Below are positions 37,017-45,064 of a stretch of DNA of 64,000 nt, in pieces; within the stretch, counting starts at the first letter, position 1; every line of letters begins with the position of its first letter. Source of the DNA: Jejuia sp049889775 (GTDB lineage Bacteria > Bacteroidota > Bacteroidia > Flavobacteriales > Flavobacteriaceae); the NCBI GenBank assembly GCA_049889775.1, contig JBMHCT010000043.1, positions 563,142-627,141 on the forward strand, given 5' to 3'. The notes below the pieces were generated by a model. It saw only the letters and a program-made list of their open reading frames with translations, was not told the origin of the DNA and did no database searches. The position numbers were made by a program, and so were the translations under genes.

Positions 37017-37742
37017 TTACTTTGACGATTTATAAATTGTGGCCACTCCAAGGGTTTGTGGAAAATCTTCAACATTAATAAACCCAATTTCCCTCAAAAT
37101 ATTGTTTAAGGCTTCACCATAAGGAAAAACTGAAGCCGACTCGCATAAATATTTATAAGCACTTCTGTCTTTTGAAAATGCACGACCAATTAAAGGTAAA
37201 ATGTTTCTCGTGTAAAAATTATAGCCTTGTTTAAATGGCGTTTTGGTAGGAACAGAAGTTTCTAGAATCACAAAAACGCCTTCAGGTTTTAATACTCTTA
37301 AAATATCTTTTAGGCCGTTTTGTAAATTTTCAAAGTTTCTTACACCGAAAGCCACGGTAATCGCATCAAAAGTATTGTCTTCAAAAGGCATGTTTTCAGA
37401 ATCGCCTAAAACCATTTCAATTTTATCAGATAGACCTTTAGTGTTAATTTTTTGCTTGCCAATCTCCAACATTCCAGAGCTTATATCTAAGCCTATAATT
37501 TTTTCAGCATTTGTTTCAGCCATGGCAATTGCTAAATCTCCGGTGCCTGTCGCTATATCTAAAACGGTTTTGGCATTTTGTTGTTTTACTAGATTTACCA
37601 CCTTTTTACGCCATTTAACGTCAATTCCGAAAGATATGACGCGATTTAAACCATCATATTCACCAGAAATGGTGTCAAACATTTTTGTAACCTGTTCTTT
37701 TTTACTGAGGTCGCTATCTTTATAAGGTTTAATTTTAGACAA
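37017..37742 (-). CDS. ubiE: Demethylmenaquinone (ubiquinone/menaquinone) C-methyltransferase
   Basis: SAM-dependent C-methylation in the last step of menaquinone synthesis; in this phylum the quinone is menaquinone. Motifs: 'VLDIATGTGDLAIAMAETNAEKIIGLDISSGML' (SAM site, about 63-93), 'GDSENMPFEDNTFDAITVAFGVRNF' (about 110-135) and 'EIGFINVEDFPQTLGVATIYKSSK' at the C terminus. Length (241) is standard. Also called menG. Confidence 0.96.
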   Translation of the reverse strand: MSKIKPYKDSDLSKKEQVTKMFDTISGEYDGLNRVISFGIDVKWRKKVVNLVKQQNAKTVLDIATGTGDLAIAMAETNAEKIIGLDISSGMLEIGKQKINTKGLSDKIEMVLGDSENMPFEDNTFDAITVAFGVRNFENLQNGLKDILRVLKPEGVFVILETSVPTKTPFKQGYNFYTRNILPLIGRAFSKDRSAYKYLCESASVFPYGEALNNILREIGFINVEDFPQTLGVATIYKSSK

Positions 37743-37756
37743 ATTTCTTTTTTTGG

Positions 37757-37764
37757 CAAACTTA
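37757..37764 (-). promoter_or_regulatory. -7 promoter box of ubiE-porT
   Basis: TAAGTTTG on the minus strand, 14 bases before the ubiE ATG. This implies a very short leader. No clear -33 element. Confidence 0.4.
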
Positions 37765-37855
37765 CATATTTATATCATTTTTACCTAAGAAGGAGTATAG
37801 TAACTACAATGGTATGAATCTCGTAATATTTAGTAGTACCGTATATATTTTGTAG

Positions 37856-37863
37856 TATCTTTG
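37856..37863 (+). promoter_or_regulatory. -7 promoter box of trkA-trkH
   Basis: TATCTTTG fits TAnnTTTG, 23 bases before the trkA ATG at 37887. Confidence 0.45.
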
Positions 37864-37886
37864 TGCTACTTTTTTAGATATAATAA

Positions 37887-39236
37887 ATGAAAATAATCAT
37901 TGCTGGTGGGGGAGAAGTTGGATTTCATTTGGCAAAATTATTGTCCTACGAGTCGCAAGAAATCACATTAATAGATACCGACAAAGAGAGTTTAACCTAC
38001 GCCGACAATCATTTAGATATAAAGGTAATACGTGGTGATGCCACATCAATAGCAATTTTAAAAGAAGCTAATGTTACTGTTTGTGATTTGTTGATAGGTG
38101 TTACAGCTTCTGAAACCACAAATATTACCATTTGTGTTTTGGCGAAACAATTAGGGGCAAAACGTACTATAGCCAGAATTTCTAATACAGAATTCATCAA
38201 TTATAAGGATGAAGTTGGGTTTACTAGATTTGGTATAGACGAGCTAATTTCACCAGATGCCCTAGCAGCGGCAGAAATTGAACTTTCCTTACGTCAAACA
38301 TCATTTAGTGATACTTACGAGTTTGAAGAAGGCGCTTTAACCATGGCGGGTTTAACGCTTTCCAATAAGGCATCCTTTGTTGGAAAAACGGTGAAGGAGG
38401 CGGCTAAAATTTTTCCAGAAATTCATTTTATTCCTATTGCAATTCAAAGAAAAGGAACCCAGTACACCCTTATTCCACGAGGGGATACGGTTTTTAAGGA
38501 AGGTGATAATGTTGTGTTTATTACATCGGAAGGTGGTGCCGAGGAATTATGTAGACTTACTGGAAAAGTAAATACAGAGATTAAGAACGTTATGATTTTG
38601 GGTGGTACCGAAATTGGTTTTAAAGCTGCGCGAGATTTAAGCGAAAAGGGCTTTAATATTAAGCTTTTAGAAGGAGATAAGGAACGTGCTTTTGATATTG
38701 CAGATCAGTTACCAAATGTTTTGGTGATAAAAAGCGATGGTAGAAAAGTAGATGTTTTAGATGAAGAAAGCATCAGTAATATGGATGCCTTTATTGCGGT
38801 TGGAGATAACTCTGAAACAAACATCATGTCTTGTTTGGTGGCAAATTCAAAAGGTGTAAAAAAATCAGTGGCCTTGGTGGAGAATATGGATTATTTTGAA
38901 TTATCTCATTCCATAGGCATTGATACCTTAATCAACAAAAAATTACTCGCTGCCAATAGCATTTTTAGATACATTAGAAAAGGAGAGGTAGTTGCTATGA
39001 CCAAGTTAAGCAATATGAATGCGGAACTTTTGGAATTTGAGGTTAAATCTACTTCTGCTATTTGTAATAAATTAATTAAAAATGTTGATTTTCCTAGATC
39101 GGCTATTATTGGTGGTGTAATTCGTGGCAATATTGGTTACATAGCTTTAGGTAATTTTAAAATTCAAGAAGGTGATAAAGTCGTGGTATGCAGCTTGTTG
39201 CGCTCAATTAAAGGAGTAGAAAAGTTGTTCTTATAA
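37887..39236 (+). CDS. trkA: Trk potassium uptake regulator TrkA
   Basis: Cytoplasmic nucleotide-binding subunit that gates the TrkH channel. Two tandem RCK units are seen: first TrkA_N (IIIAGGGEVGFHLAKLLSYE, about 1-120) with TrkA_C (about 140-225), then a second TrkA_N (VMILGGTEIGFKAARDLSEKG, about 232-350) with TrkA_C (about 365-449). Both Rossmann glycine motifs are present. The trkH gene follows after 15 bases, so the channel and its regulator form one operon. Confidence 0.96.
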   Translation: MKIIIAGGGEVGFHLAKLLSYESQEITLIDTDKESLTYADNHLDIKVIRGDATSIAILKEANVTVCDLLIGVTASETTNITICVLAKQLGAKRTIARISNTEFINYKDEVGFTRFGIDELISPDALAAAEIELSLRQTSFSDTYEFEEGALTMAGLTLSNKASFVGKTVKEAAKIFPEIHFIPIAIQRKGTQYTLIPRGDTVFKEGDNVVFITSEGGAEELCRLTGKVNTEIKNVMILGGTEIGFKAARDLSEKGFNIKLLEGDKERAFDIADQLPNVLVIKSDGRKVDVLDEESISNMDAFIAVGDNSETNIMSCLVANSKGVKKSVALVENMDYFELSHSIGIDTLINKKLLAANSIFRYIRKGEVVAMTKLSNMNAELLEFEVKSTSAICNKLIKNVDFPRSAIIGGVIRGNIGYIALGNFKIQEGDKVVVCSLLRSIKGVEKLFL

Positions 39237-39251
39237 AAATATAGCTCTTTT

Positions 39252-40745
39252 ATGAAGCTTAATTACAAAATCATTTTTCATTTTCTAGGGTTGTTAATGC
39301 TATTTAATGGCGGCTTCATGCTCATTTCGGCATTGGTAAGTTTGTTGTATGAAGATGGAGTTACTGGGCGCTTATGTATTGCCGCACTTATTACACTTTT
39401 TTTTGGTGGACTTGCCATGGTGTTTACACGAAAGCACAATAAGGAAATGAATAAGCGCGAAGGTTATATTGTGGTAGCTTTTGGTTGGATTATAATGGCG
39501 CTTACAGGCGCGTTACCTTATGTAATAACGGGAAGTCTCTCTAGTTTTACAAATGCTTTTTTTGAAACAATGTCGGGCTACACTACCACAGGAGCATCTA
39601 TTTTGAATGATATTGAAGCGATGCCAAAAGGTATTTTGTTTTGGCGTAGCTTAACACATTGGATAGGTGGTATGGGTATCATAGTTTTGGCTATTGCAAT
39701 ATTACCATTACTAGGTATTGGGGGCATGCAGATGTTTGCTGCAGAAGCTCCTGGACCAAGTGCTGACAAATTGCACCCTAGAATCACAGATACGGCAAAA
39801 CGATTGTGGTTAATTTATTTTGGATATACTGCTGCTGAAACGTTATTATTAGGTGTTGCAGGAATGTCTTTTTTTGATGCCATAAACCATGCGTTATGTA
39901 CGGTTTCAACGGGAGGATTCTCGACTAAAAATGCAAGTGTAGCACATTGGAATGGGCAACCAATAATTCAGTATATCATTATTCTTTTTATGTTTTTGGC
40001 GGGTACCAACTTTGTGTTGAGTTACTTCGCTTTTAAAGGTAAGGTACAAAAGGTGTTGCATGACGAAGAATTTAAATTATACTTCAAGTTCATTGCTATT
40101 TTTACAGCTATTGCTGCTGTTTTAATATATTTTCGGGCAGATGTATCGGTGTCTTCAATTGCGCATCCCATGGTTTGGGGTGAAGGTGAAAGTGCTTTTA
40201 GACACGCCTTGTTTCAGGTGCTTGCAATTGTCACCACTACAGGTTTTGTTACTGCAGATTATACACTTTGGACGCCGTTTTTGGTGGTTTTCTTTTTTGG
40301 ATTGATGTTTCTTGGTGGTTCTGCGGGGAGTACTTCTGGTGGGGTAAAAGTAGTACGTCATTTACTGCTAATAAAAAATGGCTTTTTGGAGTTTAAGCGG
40401 GCATTGCACCCAAGTGCTATTTTACCTGTACGTTACAATATGAAAGCTATTTCGGGTGATATTGTTTTTAATATTTTGGCATTCTTCATTTTGTACATGC
40501 TATCTTTTATTATTGGTGCTTTAGTATTCTCAATGTTTGAATTAGATTTTGCTTCTGCCATAGGTTTGTCAGCCTCTAGTTTAGGTAACGTTGGGCCAGC
40601 TCTGGGAGATTTTGGACCAGTGAATAATTATGCAGCATTACCACCTTTAGGGCAATGGTGGGCTTCTTTTTTAATGCTGATTGGGCGTTTGGAATTATTT
40701 ACGGTACTGGTGCTTTTTACGCCTTTCTTTTGGCGGAATAGGTAG
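39252..40745 (+). CDS. trkH: Trk potassium channel subunit TrkH
   Basis: Inner-membrane potassium uptake protein of the SKT superfamily: about ten membrane helices with four P-loops. The selectivity-filter segments are visible as 'MSGYTTTGASIL', 'CTVSTGGFSTKN', 'TTTGFVTADY' and 'SLGNVGPALGDFG'. The intramembrane loop region 'GGSAGSTSGGVKVVRHLLL' is also present. Length (497) is normal. It follows trkA. Confidence 0.96.
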   Translation: MKLNYKIIFHFLGLLMLFNGGFMLISALVSLLYEDGVTGRLCIAALITLFFGGLAMVFTRKHNKEMNKREGYIVVAFGWIIMALTGALPYVITGSLSSFTNAFFETMSGYTTTGASILNDIEAMPKGILFWRSLTHWIGGMGIIVLAIAILPLLGIGGMQMFAAEAPGPSADKLHPRITDTAKRLWLIYFGYTAAETLLLGVAGMSFFDAINHALCTVSTGGFSTKNASVAHWNGQPIIQYIIILFMFLAGTNFVLSYFAFKGKVQKVLHDEEFKLYFKFIAIFTAIAAVLIYFRADVSVSSIAHPMVWGEGESAFRHALFQVLAIVTTTGFVTADYTLWTPFLVVFFFGLMFLGGSAGSTSGGVKVVRHLLLIKNGFLEFKRALHPSAILPVRYNMKAISGDIVFNILAFFILYMLSFIIGALVFSMFELDFASAIGLSASSLGNVGPALGDFGPVNNYAALPPLGQWWASFLMLIGRLELFTVLVLFTPFFWRNR

Positions 40746-40780
40746 TTTTTAAATTTTTTTAGTTTTCAATAAATATAGAC

Positions 40781-40816
40781 AAAACCTCATGATTCCGAGG
40801 TTTGGTATTGGTTTTT
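40781..40816 (+). terminator. Probable terminator of trkAH
   Basis: AAAACCTC (40781-40788) pairs with GAGGTTT (40797-40803) across an 8-base loop. The T-run (GGTTTTTAG) begins about nine bases after the stem, so efficiency is uncertain. Confidence 0.45.
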
Positions 40817-40899
40817 AGATGTTTAGCTATTAGTTCGATTGTAACAATTTTTAAAGTTGTACGTCTAGAGAGTATATAACCAATTTAAAATCATCAATC

Positions 40900-41151
40900 A
40901 TGGAATTAGTATTTGAACCACAAACTTTAGAAACAGAACCTGAACAGGAAACCGAAATTGTAACTTCATTAGGTTTCCTAAATTCACAGTATAAATGTGT
41001 TGCCCAGGAGAGTTTGAAAAGCGCATCTTCAAAATCCGTTTTCGGAATTAGAAGACTTATAAAAAACAGAAGATATCGTTTTACTTCTTCAGCTGAGGTA
41101 TTGCTTAAGATTTCTACTTTTTTTACCGCAATCGCCATAATATTTGCTTAG
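40900..41151 (+). CDS. Small hypothetical protein
   Basis: 83 residues. The first third is very acidic (MELVFEPQTLETEPEQETE), the middle is basic (FGIRRLIKNRRYRFTSS), and the end has a mild hydrophobic stretch (LLKISTFFTAIAIIFA). Codon choice is like neighbouring real genes. An open frame on the opposite strand (40851-41138) is less convincing. It precedes two related small membrane-protein genes on the same strand, but its own sequence is not clearly related to theirs. Confidence 0.5.
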   Translation: MELVFEPQTLETEPEQETEIVTSLGFLNSQYKCVAQESLKSASSKSVFGIRRLIKNRRYRFTSSAEVLLKISTFFTAIAIIFA

Positions 41152-41217
41152 ATAAACTTTATTTGTAACATTTCTTTGTCCTCTTATACTTATAATATAT
41201 AATTAAACATTATTACT

Positions 41218-41475
41218 ATGGGAGGTGAAGGCTCAATGATGGCTGCAAATCAGTCATTAAAAAACAATAGGGCTCAATTAAAACGAAAAGGCAAAGGTGC
41301 TTTAGAAGGAAGTTACGCGGGTATTGAGTTAAAAGAATTTCCAGAAGCATCGGAAGAGCAAATTTTAGAGATACGAGAAAAAATACAGCAGGAAAACAGA
41401 CGAAGTAGAATAAGGCAATTGGTCTTTTTAGTAATCTTTATTACAGCAATTCTACTTTTATTTCTAATATTCTAA
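41218..41475 (+). CDS. Small tail-anchored membrane protein (paralog A)
   Basis: 85 residues: a soluble, basic N-terminal half starting MGGEGSMMAANQSLKNNR, a conserved central segment 'FPEASEEQILEIREKIQQENRR' predicted as helix, and one C-terminal membrane helix (about 66-85). The protein is closely related in its second half to the next gene product (FP.(A/T)S.E.I..IR.KIQ..NR). A role is not known. A C-terminal anchor with the bulk in the cytoplasm is expected. Confidence 0.75.
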   Translation: MGGEGSMMAANQSLKNNRAQLKRKGKGALEGSYAGIELKEFPEASEEQILEIREKIQQENRRSRIRQLVFLVIFITAILLLFLIF

Positions 41476-41484
41476 TCTATTGTT

Positions 41485-41742
41485 ATGCCTTTTGTTGAGT
41501 CATTTTTAACCACTATAAAAAATAATAAGTCTATAATACCCAATAAATCTGTGTATTTTAGAAAGACCTTAGGAGATTATAAATGGACAAAGCATCAGTT
41601 TGATTTCCCAAAGACCTCAAAAGAAGAGATTCAACGAATACGGTCAAAAATTCAAAAGCAAAATAGACAAAGAAACTTTAAACTGTCAATAGTATTTATA
41701 ATTATAACAATAGCGATAATTCTATTAGTTTTAGCCTTATAA
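41485..41742 (+). CDS. Small tail-anchored membrane protein (paralog B)
   Basis: 85 residues, same length as the gene before it, which ends nine bases upstream. It shares the segment 'FPKTSKEEIQRIRSKIQKQNRQ' and the C-terminal membrane helix (about 66-85), but its N-terminal half is different (MPFVESFLTTIKNNKSIIPN). The pair looks like a tandem duplication with a diverged N terminus. A strong terminator follows immediately. Confidence 0.75.
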   Translation: MPFVESFLTTIKNNKSIIPNKSVYFRKTLGDYKWTKHQFDFPKTSKEEIQRIRSKIQKQNRQRNFKLSIVFIIITIAIILLVLAL

Positions 41743-41746
41743 ATTA

Positions 41747-41778
41747 AATAAGCCGCTTGTCATAACAAGCGGCTTATT
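41747..41778. terminator. Bidirectional terminator
   Basis: A perfect 14-bp stem, AATAAGCCGCTTGT (41747-41760) with ACAAGCGGCTTATT (41765-41778), loop CATA. T/A-rich flanks lie on both sides. It ends the small-protein genes on the plus strand and the aminotransferase on the minus strand. Confidence 0.9.
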
Positions 41779-41807
41779 TATTACTATATCTTAAATAGTC
41801 AAGAAAC

Positions 41808-42992
41808 CTAACTTACAGCCTCTTTAATTCGCTTAATAGCCTCAACAATTTGTTCTTGAGACGCAGCGTAAGATATTCTAATACAGTTTGGGTTTCCAAA
41901 GGCATCCCCAGTAACGGTAGCAACTAAGGCTTCTTCTAATAAAAACAAAGAGAAATCGGTTGCATTATTTATGGTGTGCCCTTTTAAAGTTTTTCCAAAG
42001 AAATGTGTTACATCTGGAAATACATAGAATGCACCGTCTGGTGTGTTAGATTTAAACCCTTCAATATCACCAAGTAGATCTAGAATTAAATCTCTACGCA
42101 CATTAAATTCGTCAATCATATACTTTACGCAAGAAGGATCTTCATTTAAGGCGGTAATTACGGCACGTTGCGCAATACAGTTTGCACCACTAGTAGTCTG
42201 TCCCTGTAATTTATTGCAAGCTCTAGCTATTTTTTCAGGAGCACCTATAAAACCAATACGCCATCCGGTCATAGCGAAAGCCTTAGAAACACCATTTACG
42301 GTAATGGTTCTGTCATACATCTCAGGAAATTCTGCTATACTCGTATGCCCTTTTCCATAATTAATATGCTCATATATTTCATCAGAAACTACATAAATGT
42401 TCGGATGTTTTACCAAAACATCAACAAGTGCCTGTAATTCTTCTTTGCTGTAGACGGAACCGCTTGGGTTACAAGGAGAACTAAACCACATCATTTTAGT
42501 TTGTGGCGTAATAGCAGCTTCAAGTTGTGCTGCAGTCATTTTAAAATCGGTATCTATCGAAGTTTTAACTTCAACAGGAACACCATCATTCAGCTTTACG
42601 ATATCAGAATAACTCACCCAATATGGACAAGGTAAAATAACTTCATCACCTTCATTTAACATTACACCAGCAATATTAGCCAAACATTGCTTAGCTCCTG
42701 TAGAAACTACAATCTGCGAAGGTGTATAGGTTAAATTATTATCACGCTTAAATTTTTTAATTACAGCCTCTTTTAATTCCCCATAACCATCAACAGGGGT
42801 ATAAGAGTTATAACCATCATTTACAGCTTGAATAGCTGCATCACGAATAAAGTCTGGGACCTTAAAATCTGGTTCTCCAAGGCTTAGACCAATTATGTCT
42901 TTTCCTTCTCCTCTTAACTCTCTTGCTTTTGCTGCCATAGCTAATGTAGCAGAAGTAGACATATTTAAGATCCTATCTGATAATAATTGCAT
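41808..42992 (-). CDS. PLP-dependent class I/II aminotransferase, aspartate-aminotransferase type
   Basis: Fold-type I aminotransferase of the I-gamma group that includes thermophilic AspC. Motifs: 'AMAAKARELRGEGKDIIGLSLGEPDF', 'DGYNSYTPVDGYGELKEA', 'CNPSGSVYSKEEL', 'VVSDEIYEHINY', and the PLP lysine in 'VNGVSKAFAMTGWRIGF', with the conserved C-terminal Arg region 'CIRISYAAS'. The start at 42992 (MQLLSDRILNMSTS) matches relatives; an ATG ten codons upstream (43022) is possible. It probably transaminates aspartate/glutamate, but substrate cannot be fixed by sequence. Same strand and just downstream of the desaturase. Confidence 0.92.
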   Translation of the reverse strand: MQLLSDRILNMSTSATLAMAAKARELRGEGKDIIGLSLGEPDFKVPDFIRDAAIQAVNDGYNSYTPVDGYGELKEAVIKKFKRDNNLTYTPSQIVVSTGAKQCLANIAGVMLNEGDEVILPCPYWVSYSDIVKLNDGVPVEVKTSIDTDFKMTAAQLEAAITPQTKMMWFSSPCNPSGSVYSKEELQALVDVLVKHPNIYVVSDEIYEHINYGKGHTSIAEFPEMYDRTITVNGVSKAFAMTGWRIGFIGAPEKIARACNKLQGQTTSGANCIAQRAVITALNEDPSCVKYMIDEFNVRRDLILDLLGDIEGFKSNTPDGAFYVFPDVTHFFGKTLKGHTINNATDFSLFLLEEALVATVTGDAFGNPNCIRISYAASQEQIVEAIKRIKEAVS

Positions 42993-43027
42993 TTGGGTTG
43001 TGTTTATTTGATCGGTAATCATAAAGT

Positions 43028-44122
43028 TTAAGCTAAACTAGGTCTCTGTCCTAGCATTTTTAATTGATTGTAATGTTCTGCAACTGCTTGCCAAAATGTA
43101 TGATATTCATTGTACGGTAAGCTAAATTCTTGGGCAGTTTCTTTTACTATTTTGGCCAATTTACTATAGTGAATGTGGCTAATATGAGAAAATAAATGAT
43201 GCTCTACTTGTCTATTTAGTCCGCCAGTATAAAATTCAACAAACCAACTTTTTGGTGAAAAGTTTGATGTAGTAAACAATTGATGAATCGCCCAAGTGTT
43301 TTTCATATTACCCTGTTCATCTGGTAAAGGCATCTCGGTATTTGGCATGACATGAGCCAATTGAAAAATAACACTCAATATTATTCCAGCTGTATAATGC
43401 ATAACCACAAAGCCAATCAACACTTCCCACCATTTAAATCCAAGAGATAATGGCAATACTACCCAAACAGAATAATACACTATTTTACCAATAATAAGTT
43501 TGGTCCATTGTGTTGCTGGGTTCGGCATTTTTCCATAAGCTAATTTGCGTTTTAAATATCTGTAAGTTTGGGTAAAATCTGTAGTAATAGCCCAATTTGC
43601 CGTAAGTAATCCGTAAAGGAAAAACGCATAATACTTTTGGTATTTGTGGAAACGATGCCATTTGGCGTGTTTTGAAAATCGTATAATTTTACCAGCATCA
43701 ATATCTTCATCGTGCCCATGTATATTTGTGTAGGTGTGGTGTAAAACATTATGCTGTACTTTCCAATTGTAATCATTTCCAGCTAAAATGTAAATGCTGC
43801 TACCCATGAGTTTATTCACCCATTTTTTACTAGAGAAAGAACCATGATTCGCATCATGCATCACGTTCATTCCAACACCTGCCATTCCAACACCAACGAT
43901 AATCATTCCTAAAATTTGAGCCCATGCAGGCAAGTCTATGGTAAAAATTAATACAACTGGCACTATAAGAAGACTGAACATGACAATAGCCTTAACATAT
44001 AATTTCCAATTACCAGTACGCTTCAGGTTATTATCCTTAAAATAATCATTCACACGTTTATTTAGTGTTTTAAAAAATTTTGCAGGATCTTTTCTTGAGA
44101 AAGTAAGGGCCTTTTTATTCAT
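43028..44122 (-). CDS. Membrane fatty acid desaturase
   Basis: Di-iron acyl desaturase with three histidine boxes: HDANHG (about 110-115), 'HNVLHHTYTNIHGHD' (about 144-158) and 'RQVEHHLFSHISHIHY' (about 306-321). Hydrophobic pairs before boxes 1 and 3 give four membrane helices. The QxxHH-type third box puts it in the front-end/linoleoyl-CoA desaturase-like group. Such enzymes adjust membrane lipid unsaturation, for example in cold. It has its own full promoter (44204-44175) and is followed by the aminotransferase gene, likely in one transcript. Confidence 0.93.
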   Translation of the reverse strand: MNKKALTFSRKDPAKFFKTLNKRVNDYFKDNNLKRTGNWKLYVKAIVMFSLLIVPVVLIFTIDLPAWAQILGMIIVGVGMAGVGMNVMHDANHGSFSSKKWVNKLMGSSIYILAGNDYNWKVQHNVLHHTYTNIHGHDEDIDAGKIIRFSKHAKWHRFHKYQKYYAFFLYGLLTANWAITTDFTQTYRYLKRKLAYGKMPNPATQWTKLIIGKIVYYSVWVVLPLSLGFKWWEVLIGFVVMHYTAGIILSVIFQLAHVMPNTEMPLPDEQGNMKNTWAIHQLFTTSNFSPKSWFVEFYTGGLNRQVEHHLFSHISHIHYSKLAKIVKETAQEFSLPYNEYHTFWQAVAEHYNQLKMLGQRPSLA

Positions 44123-44174
44123 AATATGCTAGTTTAATCAGTTGTATAAAAATAATATTTTAATATACGACGGG

Positions 44175-44204
44175 CAAAGATAAATATTTAATATGTGCAA
44201 CAAA
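44175..44204 (-). promoter_or_regulatory. Promoter of the desaturase gene
   Basis: On the minus strand TTTG (44204-44201), 18 bases, then TATCTTTG (44182-44175). This is a near-perfect match to the Bacteroidota TTTG/TAnnTTTG arrangement. Confidence 0.7.
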
Positions 44205-44240
44205 GAACGTTTTGATGTAAAATAATGTATGTGAAACTTC

Positions 44241-44248
44241 TATTTTTG
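44241..44248 (+). promoter_or_regulatory. -7 promoter box of rsmG
   Basis: TATTTTTG fits TAnnTTTG and ends on the first base of a GTG (44248) that could otherwise be taken as the rsmG start. The transcript should begin near 44255, 11 bases before the true ATG. Confidence 0.5.
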
Positions 44249-44265
44249 TGCAAAATTTAACAGCA

Positions 44266-44892
44266 ATGGATTTAATTCTGGAATACTTTTCAAATCTTAC
44301 TGAAGATCAGGTTTTTAAATTTCAAAAATTAGAACATCTTTACAAGGATTGGAATTTGAAGATTAATGTAGTATCTCGTAAAGATATTGATGAGTTATAT
44401 CTGCGCCATGTGCTGCACTCCTTGGCAATAGCTAAAGTAATAAGGTTTAAGGACGGAACGGAAATAATGGATGTTGGCACTGGAGGAGGATTTCCTGGTA
44501 TTCCTTTGGCAATTATGTTTCCCAACTGTAATTTTCATTTAGTAGATAGTATTGCAAAAAAATTGAAAGTGGTGAATGAGGTTGCCGAGGGTTTAGAGTT
44601 ATCAAATGTTAGAACAACCCACACAAGAGTTGAGGATATTGATGAAACTTATGATTTTATAGTGAGTAGAGCTGTTGCTGCAATGCCAACTTTCGTGCAT
44701 TGGACGAAAGGTAAAATAGCCAAAAAACAAAAGAACGATTTAAAAAACGGTATTCTCTATCTAAAAGGAGGTGATTTATCTGAAGAACTGCAAAACTATA
44801 CCACGACCACTATTTATAATTTAAGGGACTTTTACCAAGAGGATTTCTTCGAAACTAAAAAATTAGTGCATTTGCCTCAGAAATTTAAGTGA
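44266..44892 (+). CDS. rsmG: 16S rRNA (guanine527-N7)-methyltransferase RsmG
   Basis: Methylates G527 of 16S rRNA; loss gives low-level streptomycin resistance in other bacteria. Motifs: 'LYKDWNLKINVVSRKDIDELYLRHVLHSL', the SAM site 'IMDVGTGGGFPGIPLA', 'FHLVDSIAKKLKVV' and 'DFIVSRAVAAMPTFVHW'. The ATG at 44266 is preferred over a GTG at 44248, which overlaps the promoter. Length (208) fits the Bacteroidota form. Confidence 0.95.
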   Translation: MDLILEYFSNLTEDQVFKFQKLEHLYKDWNLKINVVSRKDIDELYLRHVLHSLAIAKVIRFKDGTEIMDVGTGGGFPGIPLAIMFPNCNFHLVDSIAKKLKVVNEVAEGLELSNVRTTHTRVEDIDETYDFIVSRAVAAMPTFVHWTKGKIAKKQKNDLKNGILYLKGGDLSEELQNYTTTTIYNLRDFYQEDFFETKKLVHLPQKFK

Positions 44893-44918
44893 TGAGAATA
44901 ATGTTTAAAGCTTAACTC

Positions 44919-45024
44919 GTCACTTCGAGTGAAATTCTGAAAGAATTTTGTATCGAGAAGCATTTTTTAGTCGAAAATCTATTGGTTTTCGATACGATTT
45001 TTTTCAAAAATCACTCAAACTGAC
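44919..45024. repeat. REP-like intergenic hairpin element
   Basis: A 106-bp element with 14-bp imperfect terminal inverted repeats: GTCACTTCGAGTGA (44919-44932) and TCACTCAAACTGAC (45011-45024, inverse of GTCAGTTTGAGTGA, two mismatches). Inside are GTATCGA/TCGATAC arms and TCGAAAA/TTTTCGA, and GATTTTT/AAAAATC near the right end. The whole should fold as one long hairpin. It lies between convergent rsmG and a TPR gene. Confidence 0.7.
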
Positions 45025-45064
45025 ATAAATTTTCTTAATCCATCTTTAATATTAGATGACTTTT

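Noticed and set aside
40851..41138. Minus-strand open frame opposite the small protein at 40900
   Set aside because: The plus-strand frame has more typical codon choice, and the following genes share its strand. The minus frame looks like a shadow, although this is not certain.
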